Shown here: positions 1 to 5,343 of the stretch, one piece after another | Numbering within the stretch: the first letter of the stretch is position 1 | Layout of the letters: every line of letters starts with the position of its first letter | Program-made: the position numbers and the translations under genes | Source: Planctomycetota bacterium | GTDB taxonomy: Bacteria; Planctomycetota; SZUA-567 | Assembly (NCBI GenBank): GCA_031270145.1 | Contig: JAISYD010000028.1 | Location: 1-5,343 of the forward strand | Direction of reading: 5' to 3' | DNA length: 5,343 nt | The notes under the pieces: generated by a model | Told to the model about the DNA's origin: nothing | Seen by the model: only the letters and a program-made list of their open reading frames with translations | The model's database searches: none

Positions 1-52
1 GCCGAACCTTTTCCCAAAACTCGTCGCTGACGGCATAACTGTTTTTCGCCAT
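1..52 (-). CDS. Start of a putative IS5-type transposase (partial, runs off left edge)
   Basis: The minus strand has an ATG at 52-50 followed by 17 open codons reading MAKNSYAVSDEFWEKVR before the window ends. The pattern of a short basic start, then a (V/L)SDExW block and a following hydrophobic or basic residue, is the usual opening of IS5-family (DUF4096-type) transposases, which continue with a proline-rich PLLP-like stretch. A weak ribosome site (GGAAAGGG, plus-strand 62-69) lies about 9 bases upstream. The DDE catalytic domain is outside the window and only one side of any element is visible, so terminal inverted repeats and target duplications cannot be checked. Seen: the start and the SDEFW motif. 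Inferred: the family. With so few residues, another helix-turn-helix protein cannot be excluded. Confidence 0.45.
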   Translation of the reverse strand, partial: MAKNSYAVSDEFWEKVR

Positions 53-236
53 GGCTGTCCGCCCTTTCCGGGGAAGCTCCGGAAACGAAACCACTTCCAC
101 CGCAACCGCTTGTCGGACAGATGGCGCGAAGAGGCGCTTTGCGCCGGCCAGGTGTTTTTAGGGCGTACGCGGCCCGATAAACGCCGCGCCCCGGCAATCC
201 GGAGCTTACTCGGCACCAGGGCGACCCGGGCTAGCA

Positions 237-326
237 GGTCGGAAAGCTTCCCAAGGGCGGGTAAAGCCGCCTGGAAGCCGGCCTGCGCCAGCCCGACAAG
301 CGAAAAGCCGGGAAGGCTTTCCAACC
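237..326. repeat. Imperfect inverted repeat pair, about 16 bp arms
   Basis: The left arm at 237-252 (GGTCGGAAAGCTTCCC) matches the reverse complement of the right arm at 310-326 (GGTTGGAAAGCCTTCCC) with one mismatch and one inserted base. About 57 bases separate the arms. The left arm also contains the near-palindrome GGAAAGCTTCCC. It could fold as a large hairpin, be a pair of binding sites, or be a relic of a mobile element near the putative transposase. No function can be assigned from the sequence. Confidence 0.4.
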
Positions 327-405
327 GGGCGCCCTGGGCGTTCAGGAAAGTGATGGGGATTCGCGCGGGGTGCTTATGGCTCGATAGGCGTCCTCCGTTC
401 TTTGC

Positions 406-440
406 TGGCGTTGTCCGTTATTTTATTTTGCTTAACGCCA
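406..440. repeat. 7-bp inverted repeat around an AT-rich loop
   Basis: TGGCGTT at 406-412 is perfectly complementary to AACGCCA at 434-440. The 21 bases between them are strikingly T-rich in a GC-rich window. The AT-rich core may be a promoter or protein-binding region, but no good -35/-10 pair stands out. No T-run follows the right arm on the plus strand, so it is not a standard intrinsic terminator. Confidence 0.3.
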
Positions 441-538
441 TTCTGCGGCCCGCCGGCAAATTCCGCAAGCTTTTTTTGCGTATTTTCCGCTCTCCCGGCT
501 CCGGCGGACATGTTTTTCCTTATCGGTAAACATCAACC

Positions 539-584
539 TGGGGCATCCGCGCCCCAATCATGGCGTCAATGCCATACATGATTG
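539..584. promoter_or_regulatory. Nested dyad symmetry, possible operator or leader hairpins
   Basis: Two perfect inverted repeats lie side by side. TGGGGC (539-544) pairs with GCCCCA (551-556) across a 6-base loop. CAATCATG (555-562) pairs with CATGATTG (577-584) across 14 bases, so the half-site centres are 22 bp apart, about two helical turns. Inside the second repeat, ATGGC (560-564) can instead pair with GCCAT (571-575) across a 6-base loop, giving two mutually exclusive folds. The block lies about 230 bases upstream of the carbamate kinase start. Two-turn spacing suits a dimeric repressor or activator. Alternative stems could matter if the region is transcribed. The symmetry is seen directly; function is inference. 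Confidence 0.35.
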
Positions 585-695
585 AATGTCAAGCCGGGCG
601 GGAAAAATCCATCCCGGATTTTCAATCGCCTTGCAAATGCCCCGAATTTGTTTTGGAGATCGTGTTTGCGTATTGGCGGGCGCAATCCCGGCAGC

Positions 696-739
696 CGGGC
701 GCGGCGCCCGTCGCCGTCGTTTCGCGGCGCGTTTCGCGG
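696..739. repeat. 15-bp palindrome and adjacent 10-bp direct repeat
   Basis: CGGGCGC-G-GCGCCCG at 696-710 is a perfect palindrome with no loop. It is followed by two exact copies of CGTTTCGCGG at 718-727 and 730-739, with a 12-bp period. They end about 13 bases before the candidate -35 box of the carbamate kinase promoter, where an activator would be expected to bind. Palindromes of this composition also arise by chance in GC-rich DNA, so this is a positional suggestion only. Confidence 0.3.
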
Positions 740-752
740 TTTGGCTTCACGC

Positions 753-782
753 TTGGCAAGGAAGTTGCTTATTTCTCATTAT
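753..782 (+). promoter_or_regulatory. Candidate sigma70-type promoter for the carbamate kinase gene
   Basis: TTGGCA at 753-758 matches the -35 consensus TTGACA at five of six positions. CATTAT at 777-782 matches the -10 consensus TATAAT at four of six, with an 18-base spacer. Transcription would start near 789-790 and leave a leader of about 24 bases that just contains the ribosome site. The local drop in GC content from about 760 to 805 agrees with a promoter. The call is consensus matching by eye; other placements are possible. Confidence 0.35.
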
Positions 783-802
783 TGCGGTTTCGATCCTTTT
801 TT

Positions 803-807
803 GGAGA
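803..807 (+). promoter_or_regulatory. Ribosome binding site deciding the carbamate kinase start
   Basis: GGAGA lies 5 bases before the ATG at 813 and fixes that codon as the start. An earlier out-of-frame ATG at 808 directly abuts the GGAGA and would give only nine codons. The kinase frame is open upstream to a TTG at 582, but that extension has no ribosome site and no family similarity. Confidence 0.7.
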
Positions 808-812
808 ATGTC

Positions 813-1766
813 ATGGCTTCGAAAAAGCTGGCGGTGATCGCCATCGGCGGCAATTCCCTCATTCTCGACGACAAGGCCGCGCTCCCCGACCAGTACCAAG
901 CGGTGGTGAAGACGGTCAAGCCCATCGTCGACGTCATCGAGGACGGCTGGCGGGTCCTGATCACCCACGGCAACGGTCCGCAGGTGGGATATCTCCTGCT
1001 CAGGTCGGAAATGGCGAACCGTTACGCCGGGCTGCATTTCCTGCCGCTCCTGAACTGCGTCGCCGACACCCAGGGGAACATCGGCTTCATGATCCAGCAG
1101 GCGATGGACAACGAGCTCCGCCGGCGCGGTTTGCCGTCCAGGACGGCCGCGCTGGTCACCCGGGTCGAAGTCGATCCCCGGGATCCCAAATTCCGGGAGC
1201 CGGACAAGTACATCGGCGGCTTCTACAGCCGCGCGGAGATTGAGAAGGTGCGGCGCGACAATCCCGGCTGGATACTCAAGGAGGACTCCAACCGGGGGTT
1301 CCGCCGGATCGTGCCGTCCCCGAAGCCGATCCGGATAATTGATCTGGAAGCCATGCGCGGCATGCTGGACAACGGCTACAACGTCATCGGCGGCGGCGGC
1401 GGCGGCATTCCGGTGATCCTGGGCGACGACGGCTACCAGGGCGTGGACGCGGTCGTCGACAAGGATTTGACCTCGCGCCTCATCGCCAATTCCCTGGGCG
1501 CGGATCTGTTCGTCATTTCCACCGGCGTCGACAATGTTTGCGTCAACTTCGGCACCCCGCGGCAGGAGGAGCTCGCGGAAATCGGCGTCGACGCCCTGCG
1601 AAAGCACCTGGCCGACGGCCAGTTCCCCCAGGGAAGCATGGGGCCGAAAATCCGGGCCGCCATAGACTTCATCCTTCAGGGGGGCGGGGAGGTCGTCATT
1701 ACCAGCCCCTCGAACCTTGGCGACGCCATTCGCCGGGGGAAGGGGACGCACGTTTTTGCCGGCTGA
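813..1766 (+). CDS. arcC: Carbamate kinase
   Basis: This enzyme of the amino-acid kinase fold transfers phosphate from carbamoyl phosphate to ADP, giving ATP and carbamate, in the cytoplasm. The product is 317 residues, close to the family's usual 310 or so, and looks complete. Family motifs appear in order: GGNSL at 12-16, HGNGPQVG at 52-59, a KYIGGFYS segment at 132-139, RGFRRIVPSPKP at 161-172, the glycine-rich VIGGGGGGIPV at 191-201, VDAVVDKDLTSRL at 211-223 (K217 matching a family active-site lysine), GSMGPK at 274-279 (K279 likewise), and a C-terminal GTHV. One oddity is that the usual KPIG of the flap region reads KYIG. Its stop is 21 bases from the end of the oppositely oriented allH-like gene, so it likely acts as the AllK partner of that transferase. 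A separate arginine deiminase or catabolic ornithine pathway role is possible, but none of those genes is visible. Confidence 0.95.
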   Translation: MASKKLAVIAIGGNSLILDDKAALPDQYQAVVKTVKPIVDVIEDGWRVLITHGNGPQVGYLLLRSEMANRYAGLHFLPLLNCVADTQGNIGFMIQQAMDNELRRRGLPSRTAALVTRVEVDPRDPKFREPDKYIGGFYSRAEIEKVRRDNPGWILKEDSNRGFRRIVPSPKPIRIIDLEAMRGMLDNGYNVIGGGGGGIPVILGDDGYQGVDAVVDKDLTSRLIANSLGADLFVISTGVDNVCVNFGTPRQEELAEIGVDALRKHLADGQFPQGSMGPKIRAAIDFILQGGGEVVITSPSNLGDAIRRGKGTHVFAG

Positions 1767-1787
1767 CGCTTAAGCCGCGGCCGGCGC

Positions 1788-2708
1788 TCAGCCTGGTTGG
1801 CGCGCCTCCGCGCGCGATTCAAGCGTCGCCGCCATCCCCGCCAGCGCGTCCCAGCCGGAACTATGGCCGATGCCGCCGATGCGCCGAAGGCAGCCGTCAA
1901 GCGCCTCGCCCCCGCGATTCAACTCGATCAGCGCGTCATGGAACGGCGCGGCGCCCTGGCCGGCGGCGGCGGCGCGCAAATGGGCGAGGCTGATCCGGTT
2001 GGTCCCCGCCGGCCCTTGCTCCAGCGCCGCCGCCGCCAATTCCCGCCTTTCCCTTTCCCGGCCGAGCGCGTGGAGCGCGAGAAGCGTTCCGGCCAGCACG
2101 TCGTCGCCGGTGGGCGTCAGGCCGGCCCCAAGCCCCAGCAACCCCAGGACCGCCTCGCGCGGCGAGCGTCCGCCCGGGCCGGAAAGCCAGCGGGTCAGCG
2201 CGGCCAGGCCGCGCAGCGCCTCCGTCGCCGCCAGCCGCCGCCAGCCGCCGCCGGGGCGGGCGTTTCCGGCGAGCAATCCCGCCAGGGTGTCGGGCGGGGC
2301 CAACGCCCGCATGGCTTCCCGCAGCCGGGGGAGCGCCCGGCGCAGCGCCGCGGCATCCGGCGGCGGGAACGGCGGCGGCCGCCATTCCCGCCGCGCCCCG
2401 CACTCGATTCCAAGCGTCGGCCCGCGCCAGGCGCCGCCGCCGCGGAAAACCAGCGTTTGCCCCGGGGAGACATGTTCGCGCGGGCGGGCGGGCCAGTTCG
2501 AGGCGAGCGCGTGCAGCGGGCCCGGCTCGAGGTCGTCGCGCAAAAAGCACAGCCAGCGATCGCCGGCGTCGCGGCAATAAAAGCTCCTCTCGAAAACGGC
2601 GGCGACCTCGAGCGGCCTTCCGTCCCCGAGGATGGAGGCCGCCGCGCCGCCCGTCGTATGCGCCCGAATGACGGGAATCGCGGGGTCGGAGAACGGGGCG
2701 CGGTTCAT
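1788..2708 (-). CDS. allH: AllH/YlbF-like DUF2877 protein, oxamate carbamoyltransferase subunit
   Basis: This is the last gene of the minus-strand operon: 306 residues, somewhat longer than E. coli AllH (about 270). The DUF2877 signature is clear: GLGAGLTPTGDD at 192-203 followed by a hydrophobic helix, then GTNRISLAHLRAAAAGQG at 235-252 and GHSSGWDALAGM at 281-292. There is no signal peptide or membrane segment, so it is cytosolic. The ATG sits in an ATGA overlap with the stop of the AllG-like gene (2705-2708). Its ribosome site is poor (a GGCGG a few bases upstream), which points to translational coupling. In E. coli, AllF, AllG and AllH together form the transferase acting on oxalurate; which step this subunit performs cannot be read from sequence. 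The central part (about residues 105-180) is rich in Ala, Arg, Pro and Gly. It includes a 10-bp tandem repeat in the DNA (plus-strand 2231-2250), probably just composition. Confidence 0.88.
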   Translation of the reverse strand: MNRAPFSDPAIPVIRAHTTGGAAASILGDGRPLEVAAVFERSFYCRDAGDRWLCFLRDDLEPGPLHALASNWPARPREHVSPGQTLVFRGGGAWRGPTLGIECGARREWRPPPFPPPDAAALRRALPRLREAMRALAPPDTLAGLLAGNARPGGGWRRLAATEALRGLAALTRWLSGPGGRSPREAVLGLLGLGAGLTPTGDDVLAGTLLALHALGRERERRELAAAALEQGPAGTNRISLAHLRAAAAGQGAAPFHDALIELNRGGEALDGCLRRIGGIGHSSGWDALAGMAATLESRAEARQPG

Positions 2709-4126
2709 TTAACCGCCATTCGATGAAAGGCGCGGAGGGCCTTGTTCATGACCTCCATGGGCGGGGTGACCAGGCCGGCGCCGACCTGCCCGATGCCGGC
2801 CTGGTGGTGGGCGACCCCGGAAATGATCAGCGGCAATATGCCTGTCGCCACCACCCGCCGGACGTCGATGCCGGCGGGGGCGCCGGCGAAGTCGCAATTC
2901 GGTATGGCGAGGTCGGGATCCCGGCCGACGCAGATGTGGTTCATTTCGAAGGTGTAGCCGAGGGATTCCATGAGGTTGCCGGCCCCCACCAGGTGCGCCA
3001 CCGACGGGACGGCGCTTAACGCCATCCCGCCCACGCCATAGCATTCGACAATGGCGGAATCGCCCATGTCGGGATTGGCGTCGGCCTCGCTGTAGCCCGG
3101 GAAATACAACCCCTTCGGGTAAAGCGACGGCGCGGTGAACCAGCGGTCGCCGGTGGCCGCGAGATGCAGCCCGAAGTCGACGCCGTTCCGGTTCATGGCC
3201 GTGATCAGGGTGGAATGGGGGATGCCGCGCGCGGCGTCCATGGCCGTCTTGGCGGCCGCCATGGCGAGATTGAGGAAAAACTGCTCGTTCTCCAGGGTCA
3301 GGAACGACACGATGCCCTTCAGATCGTCGGAGCTTTCCGCCGCGTCGACGAGCCCGGCGGCCAGCGAGCGGTGAAACGCCAGGCTCGCGGCGACGTTGCG
3401 CTGGTGCATTTCATCCCCCATGAGCAGGGCCTGGGACATGATGGGCTTTAGCGCCACGCCCCCCGCGGCGGCAAGCGCCCGGTCGAGGGCGGGGGCGAGC
3501 GTCCTCTCCAGCCATTTCAGGCGCGCGAGCACCGGCGGACGGCTCACCCCGAAGCGGAGCGCGCGCCCGGAGCCCTCATGGATCGGCGAATGGGCGACGT
3601 TGCCGGCGGTTTCGTTTTCCACGAGGAAAAGGGGCATGGAGCGGGACACCGCGCCCGCCATGGGCGCGACCACGCCCCGGCTGAAATTGGTCCGGCAGAC
3701 GACGCTTCCCGAGTGGAGCAGCCGCTCCGCCCCGGCCTCGTCCGGGGCGAGCCCCTCGTAGAGGACCGCGCCCAGGATCGCGCCCCGCATCGGCCCGCAC
3801 ATGTTTTCCCATTCGATGGGGGGGCCGGCGTGCAGGATGACGTTCTCGTCGAAATCGGGGATGAGCTCGCGGGCCGGCAGGACGCGCCTGACCACCGGCT
3901 GCGCCGCCAAAATGCGGCGCAGCCCGGTCTGATTGGCCTGGTCGATCAGGGATGCGCCGTGCGCGTCCCGGAAGCCGGCCGTCAGGTCGAACAGGATGTC
4001 GATGAGTTCGGGATCCCCTTGCGCCGGCGGTTTCCAGTCGACGTCGACGAACGGCGTCCCGCCATCCCGGAAGGGGGACAAAAAGTCTCCGAGGCCGATG
4101 TTCACGGCGCGCAATGCCCCGGCCAT
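2705..4126 (-). CDS. allG: AllG/YlbE-like DUF1116 protein, oxamate carbamoyltransferase subunit
   Basis: The product is 473 residues, a full-length DUF1116 protein and somewhat longer than the roughly 420 of E. coli AllG. Conserved blocks include LHAGPPIEWENMCGPMRGA at 98-116, SGSVVCRTNFSRG at 139-151, QALLMGDEMHQRN at 232-244, TLITAMNRNGVDFG at 306-319, ECYGVGGMALSAVP at 361-374 and a C-terminal GLVTPPMEVMNKAL. It is cytosolic, with no transport signal. The frame stays open upstream to 4411. The ATG at 4126 was chosen because it forms a TGATG stop/start with the fdrA-like gene, has GGGGGGA 7 bases upstream, and gives sensible family-like sequence from residue 7. Residues 7-38, with VNIGL near the start and VDWKPP near the end, form an N-terminal extension ahead of the main domain. 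With AllF and AllH it would convert oxalurate plus phosphate to oxamate plus carbamoyl phosphate. The substrate is inferred from the family. Confidence 0.93.
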   Translation of the reverse strand: MAGALRAVNIGLGDFLSPFRDGGTPFVDVDWKPPAQGDPELIDILFDLTAGFRDAHGASLIDQANQTGLRRILAAQPVVRRVLPARELIPDFDENVILHAGPPIEWENMCGPMRGAILGAVLYEGLAPDEAGAERLLHSGSVVCRTNFSRGVVAPMAGAVSRSMPLFLVENETAGNVAHSPIHEGSGRALRFGVSRPPVLARLKWLERTLAPALDRALAAAGGVALKPIMSQALLMGDEMHQRNVAASLAFHRSLAAGLVDAAESSDDLKGIVSFLTLENEQFFLNLAMAAAKTAMDAARGIPHSTLITAMNRNGVDFGLHLAATGDRWFTAPSLYPKGLYFPGYSEADANPDMGDSAIVECYGVGGMALSAVPSVAHLVGAGNLMESLGYTFEMNHICVGRDPDLAIPNCDFAGAPAGIDVRRVVATGILPLIISGVAHHQAGIGQVGAGLVTPPMEVMNKALRAFHRMAVK

Positions 4127-5343
4127 CAGCTCGTCCCCCCAAGCGAAAGCTTCGCGGCGTGGGCGGCCGCCCGGGCGTTGTTGCCGAGGACGGTCACGCC
4201 GCCTCGCCGCAGGATGTCGATTTGCGACGAGCGGCTGGGCGCGTCCGACTCGGTGCCGCAGACGTTGGCCACAACCCGCTTTTCCCGGCTCGCGCCGCCG
4301 CTGAGCGCGGCGGCGCGATCCAGGGCGCGGATCATCTGGGCCGCGTAATCCGGGGCGGCGGCGTTCCCGAGGATGACGTCGGTGAGGATCACGGACGCCC
4401 CGGGATCGCATAATTCGCGCTCGATTCTCGCCAGCTTCCGCCCGGGGTGGAGGAGGGGATGCGGCCTCCCCATGCTTAGGCCGTCCGCTCCCATGTCCAA
4501 AAACACGTGGCCGGCGGGGGATTCGCGGCCGTCGATCCGTTCCGTCCCCCGGGCGCGGACATTGGCGTACACCGCGCCCGGAAGGAGGGCGCGGCAGATC
4601 TCGGCCGATTCGTGGCAGAGGGCCCCCCCGCTGAAAATCCCCCGGACGAATCCCGGGGCCGGCGCCGCGGCCCTTTCGTCGGCGTCCGGAGACGGCAAAT
4701 CCAGATCCGACGTGTCCAGGATCGAGGCTATGCGCCCCGCCGCCATGCCCACCAAGTCCCTGAAGGTGTCGGCGTGGGGGATCCCGGCCTCGGCCTCGAG
4801 GCGGTATTCGTCGGCTCCCATGTACCGGACGAGCGCGGGTTTCCCCAGGCGCCGGCAGAGCTCGGCCAGCTCCCGCCGGGTCTTCGGGCCGGGGTGGTCG
4901 CCGATGACGATGACGAACCGCGTTTTCGGATCGCCGGCCAGGCGCGCCAGGGCGGTCCGGGTGGAGAGGCCGCCGATGGCGTCGGCAAGGTCGCGGCCGC
5001 CGACGCCGTATGCGAGGCTGACGCCGAGGCCGCAGCGGTCGAGGAGGCAGCCGACCTCCTGCAGTCCCGTCGCGCTGGTGGAGACGATGCCCACCGTGCC
5101 CTGCCGGATGCGGTTGGCGAAGCCGAGCGGCGTGTCATGGATGATGGCGGCGCCGCAATCCGGTCCCATGACGAGCAAGCCCTTGCCGGCGGCGAGGCGT
5201 TTCAGGGCGAGTTCGTCGGCCGGAGAGATGTTGTCGCTGTACAGGAACACGTCGAGGCCGGCCGACAGGGCCTGGGCCGCCTCGTATTTCGCGTACTCGC
5301 CGGCGACGCTGATCATCGCCAGGTTGGCGTCCTCCAGGCGCTC
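4126..5343 (-). CDS. fdrA: FdrA/AllF-like acyl-CoA synthetase family protein, oxamate carbamoyltransferase subunit (N-terminus off right edge)
   Basis: The gene is partial: 405 residues to the stop at 4128-4126, and the frame stays open to the right edge (first residues ERLEDANLAMISVAGEYA). E. coli FdrA is about 555 residues, so roughly 150 N-terminal residues are probably missing. The ATG at 5316 is internal. Numbering from the edge, the succinyl-CoA-synthetase-alpha-like region shows VMGPDCGAA at 58-66, VGIVSTSATGLQEVG at 84-98 and GVGGRDLADAIGG at 113-125. A variable linker at about 205-232 follows. The FdrA-specific C-terminal half has GIFSGGALCHE at 235-245, MGRPHPLLHP at 291-300, TDVILG at 321-326 and VCGTESDAPSR at 361-371. 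Despite the family name, no CoA-ligase activity need be assumed, since the E. coli homologue is an oxamate carbamoyltransferase subunit. It is the first visible gene of the operon and shares the A of TGATG with the AllG-like gene. Confidence 0.92.
   Translation of the reverse strand, partial: ERLEDANLAMISVAGEYAKYEAAQALSAGLDVFLYSDNISPADELALKRLAAGKGLLVMGPDCGAAIIHDTPLGFANRIRQGTVGIVSTSATGLQEVGCLLDRCGLGVSLAYGVGGRDLADAIGGLSTRTALARLAGDPKTRFVIVIGDHPGPKTRRELAELCRRLGKPALVRYMGADEYRLEAEAGIPHADTFRDLVGMAAGRIASILDTSDLDLPSPDADERAAAPAPGFVRGIFSGGALCHESAEICRALLPGAVYANVRARGTERIDGRESPAGHVFLDMGADGLSMGRPHPLLHPGRKLARIERELCDPGASVILTDVILGNAAAPDYAAQMIRALDRAAALSGGASREKRVVANVCGTESDAPSRSSQIDILRRGGVTVLGNNARAAAHAAKLSLGGTS
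4134..4140 (-). promoter_or_regulatory. Ribosome binding site for the AllG-like gene
   Basis: On the minus strand GGGGGGA ends 7 bases before the ATG at 4126. It lies inside the last codons of the fdrA-like gene. It supports starting the AllG-like protein at the TGATG junction rather than at codons further upstream, where the frame overlaps fdrA coding sequence. Confidence 0.55.

Larger units (their letters stand above)
53..538. other. Unassigned stretch with no supportable gene
   Basis: No gene can be supported here. One plus-strand frame is open from a TTG at 110 to 529, but its product is arginine- and proline-rich with no recognisable motif and no ribosome site. One minus-strand frame is stop-free from 417 to the left edge. 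It has no ATG or convincing start in its upstream part, and it overlaps the likely transposase start in another frame. Both are most simply explained by the high GC content. Base composition shifts from GC-rich (about 150-400) to AT-richer (about 410-530), as expected of intergenic DNA. Part of the stretch next to the putative transposase may belong to the insertion element's end. Two inverted-repeat pairs inside it are listed separately. Confidence 0.5.

Noticed and set aside
1..417. Minus-strand stop-free frame containing a fairly protein-like stretch (NAQGARLESLPGFSLVG)
   Set aside because: It has no ATG before its last codons in the window and no ribosome site, and it overlaps the likely transposase start in another frame. 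I recognise no family. A degraded gene is possible but cannot be supported.
110..529. 139-codon plus-strand open frame in the left region
   Set aside because: It starts at TTG without a ribosome site, and the product is arginine/proline-rich with no motif. Stop-free frames of this length are common in GC-rich DNA.
582..812. Longer carbamate kinase start at TTG 582, adding 77 residues
   Set aside because: The extension is unlike any carbamate kinase N-terminus, the start at 813 has a well-placed GGAGA, and the 317-residue product matches the family length.
747..1751. 334-codon minus-strand frame opposite the carbamate kinase
   Set aside because: It is a mirror of the kinase's strongly biased codons, with no motif and no ribosome site. 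The plus-strand gene accounts for the openness.
1758..1785. GCCGGC...GCCGGC hairpin between the convergent genes as a terminator
   Set aside because: Six strong pairs, plus a G-U and a G-C, are possible with a 12-base loop. No T-run follows on either strand (the TTTTT at 1753-1757 is on the wrong side), so it is not a convincing intrinsic terminator.
2222..2252. Short GC-only tandem repeat (two to three 10-bp units)
   Set aside because: It lies inside the AllH-like coding sequence, where it encodes an ordinary GGGWRRLAA stretch. It is compositional and too short to be a meaningful repeat array.
1797..2726. 309-codon plus-strand frame opposite the AllH-like gene
   Set aside because: The product is extremely rich in Arg, Pro, Gly and Gln. 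It is the typical antisense shadow of an Ala/Arg/Gly-rich GC-rich gene.

Overview
The window is GC-rich (about two thirds by eye). It carries most of a carbamoyltransferase/carbamate kinase cassette of the kind E. coli uses to degrade oxalurate at the end of anaerobic allantoin (purine) breakdown. The sequence does not identify the organism. The high GC, dense gene packing and gene content fit a bacterium that makes ATP by fermenting or anaerobically degrading ureido-nitrogen compounds. No allantoin, ureidoglycolate or transport gene falls inside the window, so the purine link rests on homology alone.

Layout. At the extreme left edge is the start of a minus-strand gene (52 to off the edge) whose first 17 residues resemble an IS5-type transposase. 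Next come about 760 bases with no supportable gene (53-812). They hold several inverted repeats, a nested dyad at 539-584 that could be an operator, a short direct repeat, and a plausible sigma70-type promoter just before the next gene. A complete carbamate kinase lies on the plus strand (813-1766). After a 21-base gap, three tightly coupled minus-strand genes run in from the right. Transcription order is an FdrA/AllF-like subunit (right edge to 4126, N-terminus missing), an AllG/YlbE-like DUF1116 subunit (4126-2705) and an AllH/YlbF-like DUF2877 subunit (2708-1788). The first junction is a TGATG stop/start and the second an ATGA overlap.

How they work together (inference from the E. coli AllFGH/AllK system). 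The three minus-strand proteins would form an oxamate carbamoyltransferase that splits oxalurate, or another ureido compound, with phosphate to give oxamate (or the equivalent amine/amide) and carbamoyl phosphate. The carbamate kinase would then pass the phosphate to ADP, yielding ATP and carbamate, which decays to ammonia and CO2. The main oddity is the arrangement: the kinase is convergent (tail to tail) with the transferase genes rather than the last gene of the same operon, so it has its own upstream regulatory region.
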